Source: Streptomyces nojiriensis (GTDB lineage Bacteria > Actinomycetota > Actinomycetes > Streptomycetales > Streptomycetaceae). From it: DNA of 64,000 nucleotides. The translations under genes and the position numbers were made by a program. The notes beneath the pieces are model-generated. The model had not been told where the DNA came from. It did not search any database and was given only the letters and a program-made list of their open reading frames with translations. This document shows, piece by piece, positions 8,512 to 17,991 of the stretch; position 1 is the first letter of the stretch; each line of letters opens with the position of its first letter. The stretch lies in NCBI RefSeq assembly GCF_017639205.1, contig NZ_CP071139.1, positions 372,001 through 436,000 of the forward strand. The letters run 5' to 3'.

Positions 8512-9180
8512 GTGCACCCCGCGACGACACATCTGATCGTCCTGCCCGGCGGGGGCTATGCCTCGCACGCCCCGCACGAGGCGGAACCGATCGTCGCGTG
8601 GCTCTCCGCACCGGGCCTGTCGGCGAGCGTCTTCCGCTACCCGCTCCAGGTGCGGTACCCAGAACCCCTCCTGGCGTTGCGGGCCGAGATCCGCCGCAGG
8701 CGCGAACAGGGGGCTGAGCGCATCGGCGTGATCGGCTTCTCGGCCGGCGGGCATCTCGCGGGCCTGGCCGCACTCGCTCCCGGCGACGATCCGCGCGAGT
8801 CCGTCCAGTTCGCCGTCCTCGGCTACGCGATCACATCGATGGAGACCGAGACGTACCGGCCCGCGCGGCTGATCCTGCTCGGGGAGGACGCCTCACCGGA
8901 CCTGCGCCGCCGGACAAGCCTCGACGCGCTGGTGACCGAGGCTTCTCCGCCCTTCTTCCTCTGGCACACCGCCGAGGACATGTACGTCCCGCCGGAACAC
9001 ACCTACCGGCTCGCCTCGGCACTGGCCGCGCACGAGGTACCGCACACCGTGCACGTCTTCGCCCACGGCCCGCACAGTCTCGGCCTCGCCGAGGGGGCCG
9101 GCGACGCCGCGACCTGGACGAAGCTCGCGGAATCCTGGATCGCCGAACAGGTCCGCACGACGCACCCGGACACGTCCTGA
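8512..9180 (+). CDS. Alpha/beta hydrolase (esterase, BD-FAE / acetylesterase type)
   Basis: 222 residues from the GTG at 8512, chosen because the ribosome site AGGAGCGG is placed 5 nt upstream and the N-terminus begins directly with the first strand (THLIVLPGGGYASHAPHEAE). That GGGY loop forms the oxyanion hole as in HGGG esterases. The nucleophile elbow is GFSAGGH with Ser77, and the His is in HGPHSLGLAEG near residue 196. Small single-domain esterases of this type deacetylate or hydrolyse short esters. Last gene of the operon; a strong hairpin follows. Confidence 0.85.
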   Translation: MHPATTHLIVLPGGGYASHAPHEAEPIVAWLSAPGLSASVFRYPLQVRYPEPLLALRAEIRRRREQGAERIGVIGFSAGGHLAGLAALAPGDDPRESVQFAVLGYAITSMETETYRPARLILLGEDASPDLRRRTSLDALVTEASPPFFLWHTAEDMYVPPEHTYRLASALAAHEVPHTVHVFAHGPHSLGLAEGAGDAATWTKLAESWIAEQVRTTHPDTS

Positions 9181-9198
9181 CCGGATCCACGCACCACT

Positions 9199-9230
9199 GG
9201 CTCTGTTCACGAGACCTCGTGGACAGAGCC
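9199..9230 (+). terminator. Terminator of the TetR-controlled hydrolase operon
   Basis: Stem GGCTCTGTTCACGAG, loop AC, CTCGTGGACAGAGCC: 15 paired positions with one G-U pair, beginning 19 bp after the last stop codon. No T-run follows, which is usual for Streptomyces terminators. Confidence 0.8.
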
Positions 9231-9502
9231 GTCCCTGGGACCGGCGCGCTGCCGCGGTGTCCCGGGCACGGCGTGCGGAGCGCGTCGAGCAGGCCCGGCC
9301 GACCGCGATTCGTACGGGCCGGGCTGCCCCAGGCGGACAGCTACTGGTTCATCCGATCGGCTGCTCGCGCCGCTCGGATCGGCCGGGATCGAGTAGTTGG
9401 GGTTGGCTTGGGAGACGCGTAGAGCGGCGGAAGATCGACTTCCGGGCCTGGGGCCGCTCGGCAAGACTGGGGGAAGCGATCCCCGATGGAAGGCCGAGGT
9501 GC
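9231..9502. other. Intergenic stretch without visible gene
   Basis: No credible coding sequence or clear hairpin seen. The end of the stretch probably holds the promoter of the small gene at 9503. Confidence 0.4.
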
Positions 9503-9718
9503 GTGGTGCCGCAATCCGAGGATGCACTCGTCATCGGCCACGTCGCCGAGCGGCTGATGAAAGCGCACCCTCAGCTGGACCCCGAGCAGGTGCAGGCATC
9601 CGTGGAGACAGCCTACGAGGAGCTCCGCTACGCACGCGTCCGTACCTATCTGCCCGTGCTGATGGAGCGCCGGGCCAAGGACCTGCTGCACTCCGACGAG
9701 CAGCCGGGATCCCCCTGA
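9503..9718 (+). CDS. Three-helix bundle dimerisation-type small protein
   Basis: 71 residues from GTG at 9503 (a second GTG follows directly). Purely helical: VIGHVAERLMKAHPQLDPEQ, VQASVETAYEELRYA and VRTYLPVLMERRAKDLL. The helix 2-3 pattern (YEEL.YARVRTYLPVLMERRA) matches the short three-helix dimerisation-domain proteins (DUF3562-like) common in actinomycetes, where it is found alone. Purine-rich sequence GGAAGGCCGAGG serves as ribosome site. Stands alone; no function known. Confidence 0.7.
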   Translation: MVPQSEDALVIGHVAERLMKAHPQLDPEQVQASVETAYEELRYARVRTYLPVLMERRAKDLLHSDEQPGSP

Positions 9719-9849
9719 GCGCAGGTGGTTCCGGCGCCGGGCGGGGGAATTCGAGGCAGGTCGGTACTTCTCTCTCCAGGAGTCGTGCCTGCTGTCGGGT
9801 CGGCGCGTCCGCCGGACGGGCCGGGATCGGGTCGAATGCGGGCGGTGGG

Positions 9850-10687
9850 TCAGTCCGTGGCTTCGGCGGCCCGCTCGATCAGCTTGGCGGTGATCTTCGG
9901 GTTGCTGATCATGGCGACGTGTGAGGCGCCGGGGACTTCGACGACGGTGGCGCCGGCCCGCTGGTACTCGAAGCGTTCCAGCGCCGGCGGGATGGCTTTG
10001 TCGGCGCCTGCGACCAGGCCCCAGGAGGGGATCGAGTGCCAGGCGGCCTGCTGGGTGGTGTCCTCGAAGGACTGGGCTGAAGGGTCGCTGGGTGGCCTGC
10101 ATGACGCGTGTGGTGGAGGCGGGGAGGTCGGCGGCGAAGACGGTGCGGAACGTGTCGGCCTTGAGGTAGAGGTCGGTTCCGGTGGTGCCGTCGGGGTTGG
10201 GGTAGGGCACGGGGTTGAGGGCGGCCTGGATCTCGCTGCCGGGGTACTTGTTGATGAGTTCGCCGAGTTTTTCGCCCTTGTCGGGAACGAAGGCCGCGAC
10301 GTAGACAAGTGCCTTGACGTTGGGGTTTCCGGCGGCGGCGTTGGTGATGACCGCGCCGCCGTAGGAGTGGCCGACCAGCACGATCGGGCCCTTGACGGAT
10401 GCGAGGACGCTGGCGAGGTAGGCGGAGTCGGTGGTCAGGCCGCGGAGCGGGTTGGCCGGTGCGAGGACCGGATATCCCTTGTCCTGGAGGCGTTCCACCA
10501 CGCCGTTCCAGTTGGAGGCGTCGGCGAAGCCGCCGTGGACCAGGACCACGGTGGGCCTGGGCGTCGGACGCTTGTGGTCGCTGTCGTGTTCGGTGGCGGT
10601 CGCGGCGGGTGTGACGGTGGCTGCGGCGAACACAGCGGCCAGGGCCGCGGCCCCGCCGAGGGCGCGGCGTCTGTGCGGGGGCTTCAA
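9850..10687 (-). pseudogene. Secreted alpha/beta hydrolase gene with a frameshift
   Basis: The frame from ATG 10687 encodes an export signal (MKPPHRRRALGGAAALAAVF, cut after AATATE), then VVLVHGGFADASNWNGVVER and the elbow VLVGHSYGGAVITNAA. After MQATQRP the homology moves to another frame: SAQSFEDTTQQAAWHSIP, then ALERFEYQRAGATVVEVPGA and SHVAMISNPKITAKLIERA, stopping at 9850. The shift lies at about 10079-10083 (cccttcagcc), a one-base change. Both halves match the paralogue immediately upstream (10725-11417), so gene order and spacing are intact. It is either a recent pseudogene or a sequencing error. If repaired, it would be a 278-residue secreted hydrolase. Confidence 0.8.
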
Positions 10688-10724
10688 GGCAGTCTCCTGT
10701 CGGGGCGGGCGGGGAGGCGGCGGT

Positions 10725-11417
10725 TCAGCTGCGGGCTGCCTGTCGGATCAGGTCGGCGACGGCGTCGGGCTGCGAGACGTAGACGGAGTGGCTGGCGGCG
10801 ACCTCGACGGTCTGGGCGCCGATCCGCTCGGACATGGCCTGCTGGGCCGGGGGCGGGATCATGCGGTCGTCGGTGGCGATCAGGTACCAGGCCCGCTTGC
10901 TCCGCCAGGCCGGCTGGGACACCGTGCCGCCCAGGGCGTCGACGCCCCAGGGGACCTGGGAGGCGGCCATGAAGTCGGCCTGGGCGCGGGGCAGGTCGCC
11001 GGCGAAGGACTCGGCGAACTTCTCGCGGTCGAGGAAGAGGAAGCCGTTGTCGGGCGGCAGGATCGGCGGGACGGGGGCGCCGGGCGGCGGGTCGGCGATC
11101 AGGGTGCTGACGGACTCGCCCTTGTCAGGGGCGAATGCGGCGATGTAGACGAGTGCGTTCACCTTGGGGTGGTTGCCGGCCTCGGTGATCACGACGCCGC
11201 CGTAGGAGTGGCCGACCAGGGTGACGGGTCCCGGAAGGCGGTCGATGACCTGCTGGGTGGCGGCGACGTCGCCTTCGAGGGAGAGGGTGGGGTTCTGCAC
11301 GACGGCCACGTCGTAGCCGTCGGCGGTCAGGGCGTCGTACACGCCCTGCCAGCCGGAGCCGTCCACGAAGCCTCCGTGAACGAGCACGATGTTCCCGGCC
11401 GGTGCGTCGTCGGTCAT
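10725..11417 (-). CDS. Alpha/beta hydrolase
   Basis: 230 residues, cytoplasmic (no signal). Begins with the first core strand NIVLVHGGFVDGSGWQGVYD. The nucleophile elbow is VTLVGHSYGGVV with Ser71, and the catalytic His is probably in VAASHSVYVSQPDAVA near residue 207. The family (EstC / salicylate-esterase-like hydrolases annotated alpha/beta hydrolase in Streptomyces) favours small esters. It is a clear paralogue of the secreted, frameshifted copy downstream; together with the LuxR gene upstream the three genes run in one direction and may form one transcript. Ribosome site AGGAGGAACCG precedes ATG. Confidence 0.9.
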   Translation of the reverse strand: MTDDAPAGNIVLVHGGFVDGSGWQGVYDALTADGYDVAVVQNPTLSLEGDVAATQQVIDRLPGPVTLVGHSYGGVVITEAGNHPKVNALVYIAAFAPDKGESVSTLIADPPPGAPVPPILPPDNGFLFLDREKFAESFAGDLPRAQADFMAASQVPWGVDALGGTVSQPAWRSKRAWYLIATDDRMIPPPAQQAMSERIGAQTVEVAASHSVYVSQPDAVADLIRQAARS

Positions 11418-11547
11418 CGGTTCCTCCTGGGGTGTGCGGGTGTGGGCCCGGTCTGCTCGGGCCGTGCGGTGACCTTACGAATGCGGTCGAATTCATCGCT
11501 TCCGTCATCTGACGTAGTTCCGGCCTGCCGGTGAGTGCCCGGTCGGG

Positions 11548-14376
11548 TCACTGCTGGTCGAGGCGTTTGAGCGCGTCGCGAAGTCCGGCTCGGGAGGTCA
11601 CTCCGACCTTGGGGAACAGCTGGTAGAGGTGGGTGGAGACGGTGCGCGGGGACAGTGCGAGCCGCTCGGCGATCCGCTTGTTGGTCAGGCCGGCGGCGGC
11701 CAGGGCTGCGATCTGCCTCTGCTGCGGGGTGAGGACCGCGCCGGCGGGGCGGGGTGCTGTTCGGGCGGGGGTGCCGCAGGCGCGCAGTTCCTGGTTCGCG
11801 CGGTCGGCCCACGGCTCCGCGCCGAGTTGCTCGAAAAGGTCCGCGGCGGTGCCCAGGTGGTGTCGGGCTTGTGCGCGGGCGCGGGCGCGGCGGAGCCGTT
11901 CGCCGTAGTGGAGGTGGATGCGGGCCAGGTCGAAGGGCCAGCGTTCGCCTCCTTCGACCGCGAGGGCGTCCTGGAAGCCGGGGTGGCGGTCGTCGTCGGC
12001 CGTGAGTGCGCCGGTGGCGTGGACCAGCATCTTCAGGCGTGGGGAGAGCGTGTCCAGCCCCGCGGTGCGGGCTGCGGTGGCGTGGTCCTGGGCCTGGGTG
12101 CGGCGGCCTGTTCTCATGGCCGCTTCTGCCAGGTCCATGACGGTCCAGATCGCGTGCGAGGCGAAGGGCGGCAGTGTTCCGGGGGGTGTGATGAGCGTTG
12201 CCTGCTGGTAGGCCTCCTCGAAGTCGCCCTGTCCCAGGGCGGACAGGGTTCTGGCGTGGGCGGCGTAGGCGCGTACGGTGTCGGCGCGCCGGGGGCCGGC
12301 CCAGTGGTTCATCTGGTCGGTCAGGGTGCGGGTGGTCCCGTGGTGGCCGCGGGCCGCGGCGGTGCATGCGAGAAGGTATTTCCCGACCCAGGCCTGCATG
12401 GGGTAGTGGTGCTGTTCGCACAGGTCAAGCCCTTCCCTGGCCGCCTGCTGCAGTTGCTCCCACTGCCCGGTCAGCCAGGCGTGGTTGCCGAGGAGGAACA
12501 GGGCGTCGATGGCGGGTGCGATGTGCTCGCCGCGGCGGCCGCCGGCCACGACGCGGTGCAACGCTTCGGTGCATCCGTCGAGCCGGTCCAGGTATGCGCC
12601 GGTGATGGCGGTGCGGACGATGCGGCGGGGGTCCGGATCGTGGGTGAGGGCTGCGATGGCTTCGTCCAGCACGGCGAGGTCCGACGGACCCGTGCGGGCG
12701 GGGTCGGCGAAGGTCCGGCGGGCCGCCGCCAGGAGGACGGGGGGCACGGGGTAGTTGGCCAGAGCGGTGTCGAACGGGGGCCACAGTTCGGGTCGGCCGC
12801 CGAAGAAGCAGACCAGGAGCAGAGTGTGGAGGGCATCGGCCAGCCCCGTGTCGGCGGGGTCGTAGGGTGCGGGCCGGGTGGTGAGGGCGCCGCACAGCAG
12901 CCTGTGCGCGGTGTCGATGTCGCCGGAGCCGTTGAGGAGGTAGGCCGCCCCGGCCACCGCCATGGCCGGCGAGTCCGCCCCAGGCGCCGTGCGCCGCGCG
13001 GTGTCGAGCAGATGCGGCACGTCCCGCAGGTCGCCGCTGAGGTGCGCGCTGGTGCAGGCCGCCTCGGCGAGGCGGCGGGCCCGCTCGGGGGCTTGGGGGG
13101 TGAGGTCGGCGGCGCGCAGCAGCGCGGCCACCGCGGCGGGCCCGTCACCGCGGCCGGCGATGACGCCGGCTGCCCGTTCCAGCAGGGCGGCGACCCGTTC
13201 GTCGGGGCCTTGGGCGGCCTGGGCCAGGTGCCAGGCCTGCCGCTCCGGAACCTCTTGCCAGGCCCGGGCCAGCGCGCGGTGGGCGCTGCGGCGCTGGTCG
13301 CTGGTCGCCAGCTCCACCACCGCGGAGCGGGTGAGCGGATGCCGGAAGTGCAGGCCGGCCGGTTCGTGGACGCGGATCAGCTGGGCGCGTTCGGCGGGAG
13401 CCAGGTGCTTGAGACCGCACCGGCCGGTGGCGGCGCGGCGCACCACGTCCAGGTCGCCGGTGGCGTCCAGGGCTGCCAGGAGCAGCAGGTAGCGGGTGGC
13501 CGGGGGCAGGCCGGTGATGCGGGAGGCGAACGCCGACTGGAGCCTTCGGCTGAGCGGTAACCGTTCGGGCAGGGCGGTTGCGGTGCGGGGTGAGGCGTCG
13601 AGTGCGATCGGGAGCTCCAGGAGCGCGAGGGGGTTGCCCTGTGCCTCGGTGATCAGGCGCCGCCGTACCCGGGGGGCGAGCGCGGGAAAGGACCGCTCCA
13701 GCAGGTCGTGGGCGTCGGCTTCGCCGAGGGGGCGCACGTCGTGGATCGGGAGCCCGCTGTGGTCGAAGAAGCTCTCGGTGCCTTCGCGGGCCGCGCACAG
13801 CATCCCGGCGGCGAAGCCCGCCATCCGCCGTGCGACGTCGCCGAGGATCGTGGCGCTGGCCGGGTCCAGCCACTGGATGTCGTCCACGACGATCAGCGTC
13901 GGCCGGTGGCCGGCGAGCCGGGCGGCCAGCGACAGGACGTCGCGGGCCACCGATCCGTGGTCGGGCGGCGGGCCGTCCCTGTGGCCCAGGGCCACGGAGA
14001 GCGCTTCTCCCAGATCGGCAGGCGGCTGTGCCGCGGCCGCCTCCGCGATCAGCCGACCGAGGCCGCTGTAGCTCAGCTGCGCCCGGTACTCCGCGCCGGC
14101 GGCCGCCACGACGTGCATGCCCCGGTGCTCGGCTCGGGCGGTGGTGGCTGCCAGGAGCGCGGTCTTGCCGACGCCCGGCTCGCCGAGCAGGAGCAGCGGG
14201 CCGCCGCCGCCCGGCGTGCGGGCGATACCTTCGAGGAAGCGGTCGATCCGGGCAAGATCCGCCGTGCGCCCGACCAGAGGGCCGTCCGCCTCGAACACCC
14301 GCGGACCGACTTGACCCGCCGCGCGGCCGTCTTCGGCGCCGCTACCGCCGGCTGACTGCTTCGATGGAGTTGGCAT
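11548..14376 (-). CDS. Large LuxR-family (LAL/MalT-like) ATP-binding transcriptional regulator
   Basis: 942 residues, standard size for LAL regulators. An N-terminal AAA/STAND module has Walker A GEPGVGKT (residues 65-72) and Walker B LIVVDDIQWLD (Asp165/166). A long helical TPR-like middle follows (residues 350-850). A C-terminal LuxR helix-turn-helix (LTPQQRQIAALAAAGLTNKR and RIAERLALSPRTVSTHLYQL, about residues 876-930) completes it. Such proteins are ATP-dependent activators that sense a ligand through the helical region. The hydrolase pair lies 130 bp downstream in the same direction and is the obvious candidate target. Start ATG at 14376 is the only good one; the ribosome site is weak. 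Confidence 0.9.
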   Translation of the reverse strand: MPTPSKQSAGGSGAEDGRAAGQVGPRVFEADGPLVGRTADLARIDRFLEGIARTPGGGGPLLLLGEPGVGKTALLAATTARAEHRGMHVVAAAGAEYRAQLSYSGLGRLIAEAAAAQPPADLGEALSVALGHRDGPPPDHGSVARDVLSLAARLAGHRPTLIVVDDIQWLDPASATILGDVARRMAGFAAGMLCAAREGTESFFDHSGLPIHDVRPLGEADAHDLLERSFPALAPRVRRRLITEAQGNPLALLELPIALDASPRTATALPERLPLSRRLQSAFASRITGLPPATRYLLLLAALDATGDLDVVRRAATGRCGLKHLAPAERAQLIRVHEPAGLHFRHPLTRSAVVELATSDQRRSAHRALARAWQEVPERQAWHLAQAAQGPDERVAALLERAAGVIAGRGDGPAAVAALLRAADLTPQAPERARRLAEAACTSAHLSGDLRDVPHLLDTARRTAPGADSPAMAVAGAAYLLNGSGDIDTAHRLLCGALTTRPAPYDPADTGLADALHTLLLVCFFGGRPELWPPFDTALANYPVPPVLLAAARRTFADPARTGPSDLAVLDEAIAALTHDPDPRRIVRTAITGAYLDRLDGCTEALHRVVAGGRRGEHIAPAIDALFLLGNHAWLTGQWEQLQQAAREGLDLCEQHHYPMQAWVGKYLLACTAAARGHHGTTRTLTDQMNHWAGPRRADTVRAYAAHARTLSALGQGDFEEAYQQATLITPPGTLPPFASHAIWTVMDLAEAAMRTGRRTQAQDHATAARTAGLDTLSPRLKMLVHATGALTADDDRHPGFQDALAVEGGERWPFDLARIHLHYGERLRRARARAQARHHLGTAADLFEQLGAEPWADRANQELRACGTPARTAPRPAGAVLTPQQRQIAALAAAGLTNKRIAERLALSPRTVSTHLYQLFPKVGVTSRAGLRDALKRLDQQ

Positions 14377-14385
14377 CGCGCATAC

Positions 14386-14520
14386 CTACCCGTTGTCGGC
14401 GAGGACGAAGGCGGCGACCTCACGGGCGAAGCTCTCCGGCTCCTCGATACGGCCGAAGTGCCCACTGCGCTCGAGGACCGGTATCCGCGAGCCGTGCGGC
14501 AGCTTGTGCCGTTCCTCCGC
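14386..14520 (-). pseudogene. C-terminal relic of an alpha/beta hydrolase
   Basis: The last 42 codons before the stop at 14386 read HKLPHGSRIPVLERSGHFGR then IEEPESFAREVAAFVLADNG. This is the C-terminal catalytic-His strand-helix of alpha/beta hydrolases (consensus I.VL..SGHF...E.PE.FA..V..FL). The rest of the frame upstream is Pro/Arg-rich and out of character. The body of the enzyme has been lost, leaving this relic 10 bp upstream of the LuxR gene on the same strand. Confidence 0.7.
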
Positions 14521-14841
14521 CCACCGCGCCCCGCACCCCACGTCGTGGCGGCCGGGCGTGAGTGATGGCGGGTCGGGAAATCCCGGTGAGAACGATCTTG
14601 CTGGGGGTTCGCCTGCCTCGTAGGAGCTTCGAGCTGACGGGGGGACTGCGCCGGCGCGCGGTTCGCGCAGGTCGGGGGGTCTTCCGGCACCCGTCGGCTG
14701 TGGGCGCGTCGATCTGCCGTTCGAGCTTCTGCCCGCCGGTCGAGACCCGACCGGTTCGAGGTAGGTCATGGCCCGGTTTTTTGACGCCTGCCCTCACGTG
14801 CGAGGGCTCCGACGTGCGGGCCGTGTCGGTGGTGCGCTGTC
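14521..14841. other. Intergenic stretch without visible gene
   Basis: About 320 bp between the hydrolase relic and the TPR gene. The frames here are low-complexity Arg/Pro-rich; nothing recognisable. Confidence 0.4.
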
Positions 14842-16362
14842 GTGGACGTTGCCGATCTTGGCTACCGGGCCCGAACGTTGACCGGCTGCATTCTTCCGCT
14901 GCTGGTGGTGCGGCTTCTCGAACTCGGTCATGAGCGGAAGGTGGAGTCCCAGGCCGGCCGCGGGCAGTGGTTCTGCGCGCTGGAGTGGGCACGGCTGCTC
15001 GGGCATCGGGGCAAGCCCGAGCAGGCGTTGGAGGTGCTCGCTCCGTACATCGCCACGAACTGGTGGCCGACGATCCGAGCCCGGGCGGGGCTGCTGGAGG
15101 ACTGGGGCCGGGTGGAGGAGGCGATCGCGCCGTCCCGCCCGTACGCGGAGGCCGGTGACCGGCTGGCGCTGGTCTGCTTCGCGCGCCTGCTGGCCCCCCA
15201 CGACCGCAGCGGTGAGGCGTTCATACTGCCGCGCGCCGGGATCCAGGACCGGTTCCTCGCCGAGTGCCTGGTCGACGTCGCCGAAGCGGCGCCCCTGTTG
15301 GAGGCCCGGGTAGAGGCGGCGGTCCCCGCTCGCAACGACCCCGACTGCAACAGCCTCCGGATGAAACCGTCCAACGCAGTGGGCCTGCCCGCCACGATCA
15401 GGGAACGCCTGGGGCGGATCGAGGAGGCCATCGCCCTGCTGCACACCCGCGAGGCCACCTCCGTCAACGGCCGTGACCAGCTGACCGACCTGCTGGCCAG
15501 GCACGATCGGATCACGGAACTGCGTGTGTACGCGGCGTCCGAGCATCACGGGCACGCCCTGCAGCGCCTTGCCGAAGTACCGGAGGAACGCGGCGACATG
15601 GAAGGCGCGATCGCCGCCCTACCGCGCGGTGCTACGCCGGACGGAATGTGGCATGTGGCCGTACCGCTGTCCGAGCTGCTGGTCCGGCACGGATGGGGTG
15701 ACGAGGCGATCGAGCAGACGCGGGCGCACCCCGAGGGCGACACCTGGTACGCGGCCCGGGCCCTGTCCGACGTGCTCGCCGAAGCCGGCCGCACCGAGGA
15801 AGCCGCCGCAGTCCTCGAACAGCACCCGACATTCAACAGATCTCTCCGTGCCGAGCTCCTCATCGACCTCGGCCACATGGGACGGCGCCTATTCCACCGA
15901 ACCACCGTTCTGACAGCCCGGGCTCGTACGCACCACGTCTCCACCGTACGCCGCGGGCCGGTTCATTCACTGCCCTCGCCGTCTTCGACGGCGTGCTGCC
16001 CGAGATCAAGCCGTCCCCGCCGTTCACCACCAGCTCAGGGATCACCCGGACGGCCGAGTTCGGCGGCCTGGCATGCGCCGGTCTGGGCATCGGCCTCGTC
16101 GTGGCCGCCCGCTCCTCTTCCGCCCGCACCCACCCGGTCTGTGCCAGCGCCATGGCAACGGGGAGGCCCATGGGCCGGGTGCCGGAATGCCAGATTCCCT
16201 CTGGGGATCGACGAGCGGCCGCGACGGTTCCCGGTCGAAGCGCGCAAGAGAGCGCCCGTCCGGCCGAATGGGGCTTCGCACGCCCGGCACCGACCGCGAT
16301 CACCCGAGCAAGACTCCCGTTCGATCGACAAGCCCCACGATCGGTACGACAACGGCTTCTGA
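14842..16362 (+). CDS. TPR-like repeat protein with shortened repeat array and run-on C-terminus
   Basis: Starts with GTG at 14842. From residue 40 to 340 it is built of degenerate 34-residue helical hairpins of the type LLGHRGKPEQALEVLAPYI, LLEDWGRVEEAIAPSRPYA, RLGRIEEAIALLHTREATS and RHGWGDEAIEQTRAHPEGDTW. I remember Streptomyces proteins with about 14 such units; several seem deleted here, for example after ERGDMEGAIAALPRG. Homology stops at LRAELLIDLGHMGRR near 15890; the last 150 codons are Arg/Pro-rich and end inside the CTGAG target duplication of the next IS element. The 3' part is therefore not native. Possibly still expressed, but damaged. TPR-type scaffolds mediate protein contacts. 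Confidence 0.55.
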   Translation: MDVADLGYRARTLTGCILPLLVVRLLELGHERKVESQAGRGQWFCALEWARLLGHRGKPEQALEVLAPYIATNWWPTIRARAGLLEDWGRVEEAIAPSRPYAEAGDRLALVCFARLLAPHDRSGEAFILPRAGIQDRFLAECLVDVAEAAPLLEARVEAAVPARNDPDCNSLRMKPSNAVGLPATIRERLGRIEEAIALLHTREATSVNGRDQLTDLLARHDRITELRVYAASEHHGHALQRLAEVPEERGDMEGAIAALPRGATPDGMWHVAVPLSELLVRHGWGDEAIEQTRAHPEGDTWYAARALSDVLAEAGRTEEAAAVLEQHPTFNRSLRAELLIDLGHMGRRLFHRTTVLTARARTHHVSTVRRGPVHSLPSPSSTACCPRSSRPRRSPPAQGSPGRPSSAAWHAPVWASASSWPPAPLPPAPTRSVPAPWQRGGPWAGCRNARFPLGIDERPRRFPVEARKRAPVRPNGASHARHRPRSPEQDSRSIDKPHDRYDNGF

Positions 16363-16371
16363 GCTTGTCTT

Positions 16372-17829
16372 TTATGGTTTGTGAGCTTTGAGCTTATTAC
16401 GTTCAGTGATGCTTTCAGGGCGTCTGGTTGATTTGCCCACGTCGTAACGGGTGGCGGGCCATCGGTTCTTCGAGCCAAGTGGGCGCCCTGGTCCGGGAGT
16501 TGAAGGTTTGGGCGCACGGGCCGGACTGTGCAGGTGAGGGCGGGGGTTCCTGAACCCGCGGCGGACGCGGGCCGGGGTGAGCCGGGCGGGCTCGGCCGGT
16601 TTCTCCCAGGGGCGGCGGAGATCGGCCGCGGCCTCGCGGGTGAGCCGGAGCTGGGTGTGGGCGGCGATCACGAGCCACGTCCACCGGTCCGCGGCCTCGG
16701 GTGCACGGAGCCTGGGGCGGGTCCAGCCGAGTGTCTGCTTTACGAAACGGAAAGTATGTTCCAGGCCGAAGCGCCGCAGGAACGCTTGCCGGCGCAGGTC
16801 GACGTCGGTGCTGGCCATGCCGGTCTTGGAGGACCACACCCAGAGGGGCAGCGGGTCCTGGCCGCCGGGCAGGTGGTCGACCTCGAGGCGGATGAGGCTG
16901 CCCTCGATGACGGGGAGTTCACCGGTGTGGTCGATCCACGCGCTGCGGGTGGTGAGCCGGGGGTGGATACGGTCCCAGGCCATCGCCTTCGCGGTGCCGT
17001 AGCGGTCGGTGACCTGCACCGTCTCGGCATCCGGCTCGCCCCAGGTGTCGGGCTTGGCGAAGCGGAACTCCTTGCCGCGCTTCGGCGGCCGCCCGCCCTG
17101 GGGAAAGGACAGGGCGTACTCCTTGAGCGAGGGCGCCGGACGGCGCATCACCCGGTCCGAACGCGTCCGCCCGAGCACCTCGATGGGGAGGCCGGTAGGG
17201 AGGTAGGCCATGCGCGGAGCGTCGTAGCCGGCGTCGAAGACGACCAGGATGTCCGGGTCGCCGTCTTCCCACTGCCCCTGGGCGATCAGGTCGGTGACGA
17301 CGCGGCGGACCTGGGCCGCGGTGACCTCGGCGACGTCATCGTCGGGGCCGAGCCGGACGGCGTCGAGCAGCTGGCACCACGACGTGCGCCCGGTCTCCAG
17401 GGCGGCGACGAAGGAGTAGGGCCAGCCGGGGATGAACTGGTCACTGGAGCGTCCCGAGCGTCCGTAGACATGGCAGAACAGCCGGTCCGGGCTGGTCGGC
17501 GCGTCCGGACGCAGCCACGCGGAGACATCGACGGCCAGGACCAGACGGTTGTCGGCGGCCTTGGGCTGCGGCAGCATCGCCAGGGCCTTGCGCAGCCGGA
17601 CCGCGTCGACACGGCCCTGGTTGAGCGCGTCGTACAACGCTCCGTGCCCCCGCCGGTGCTCGGCCAGCAGCGTCAGGTCCACCGGCGAGGTCACCGGGCC
17701 GTCCTCGCAGAGCATCGCGTCCGTGAGCTCGAACAGCGTGTCACCACGGCGGGTCAGACATGCGTAGAGGTCCTCCCGAAAGTGGGACGTGAAGTCGAAC
17801 GCCTCGTGCCGGGCATCGTGGTGCAGCAC
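16372..17829 (-). CDS. IS701-like DDE transposase
   Basis: 485 residues from GTG at 17829 (VLHHDARHEAFDFTSHFRED), chosen because a GGAG ribosome site lies 5 nt upstream and the family, as I recall it, starts M(S)LLHHDARHEAF. Catalytic residues: Asp in RLVLAVDVSAWLRPDA, Asp in ILVVFDAGYDAPRMAY, and Glu in FGLEHTFRFVKQTLGWTRPR. A Cys-free, Arg-rich C-terminus follows (PGRPLGSKNRWPATRYDVGK). This is the abundant Streptomyces transposase group named NF041680 by some annotators. Complete and undamaged. The in-frame extension upstream of 17829 overlaps the divergent promoter region and is not coding. Confidence 0.9.
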   Translation of the reverse strand: MLHHDARHEAFDFTSHFREDLYACLTRRGDTLFELTDAMLCEDGPVTSPVDLTLLAEHRRGHGALYDALNQGRVDAVRLRKALAMLPQPKAADNRLVLAVDVSAWLRPDAPTSPDRLFCHVYGRSGRSSDQFIPGWPYSFVAALETGRTSWCQLLDAVRLGPDDDVAEVTAAQVRRVVTDLIAQGQWEDGDPDILVVFDAGYDAPRMAYLPTGLPIEVLGRTRSDRVMRRPAPSLKEYALSFPQGGRPPKRGKEFRFAKPDTWGEPDAETVQVTDRYGTAKAMAWDRIHPRLTTRSAWIDHTGELPVIEGSLIRLEVDHLPGGQDPLPLWVWSSKTGMASTDVDLRRQAFLRRFGLEHTFRFVKQTLGWTRPRLRAPEAADRWTWLVIAAHTQLRLTREAAADLRRPWEKPAEPARLTPARVRRGFRNPRPHLHSPARAPKPSTPGPGRPLGSKNRWPATRYDVGKSTRRPESITERNKLKAHKP

Positions 17830-17991
17830 ACTCGCTCCTGCGGCCTTCGTACGAGTGCGGTTCTGTGACGGAACGCATGCTCGTGCGGGGGCCGTCCGCC
17901 TGTCCGGCAAATGCCCAGGTGAGTGACCCAGTTCGAGACGCCATTCGAGGGCGTGGCACGATATTCCGCATGACGACAAACCGAAAGGTCC

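Noticed and set aside
11629..13560. 643-codon plus-strand frame inside the LuxR gene
   Set aside because: Shadow of the LAL regulator; Gly/Gln/Val-rich text without domains.
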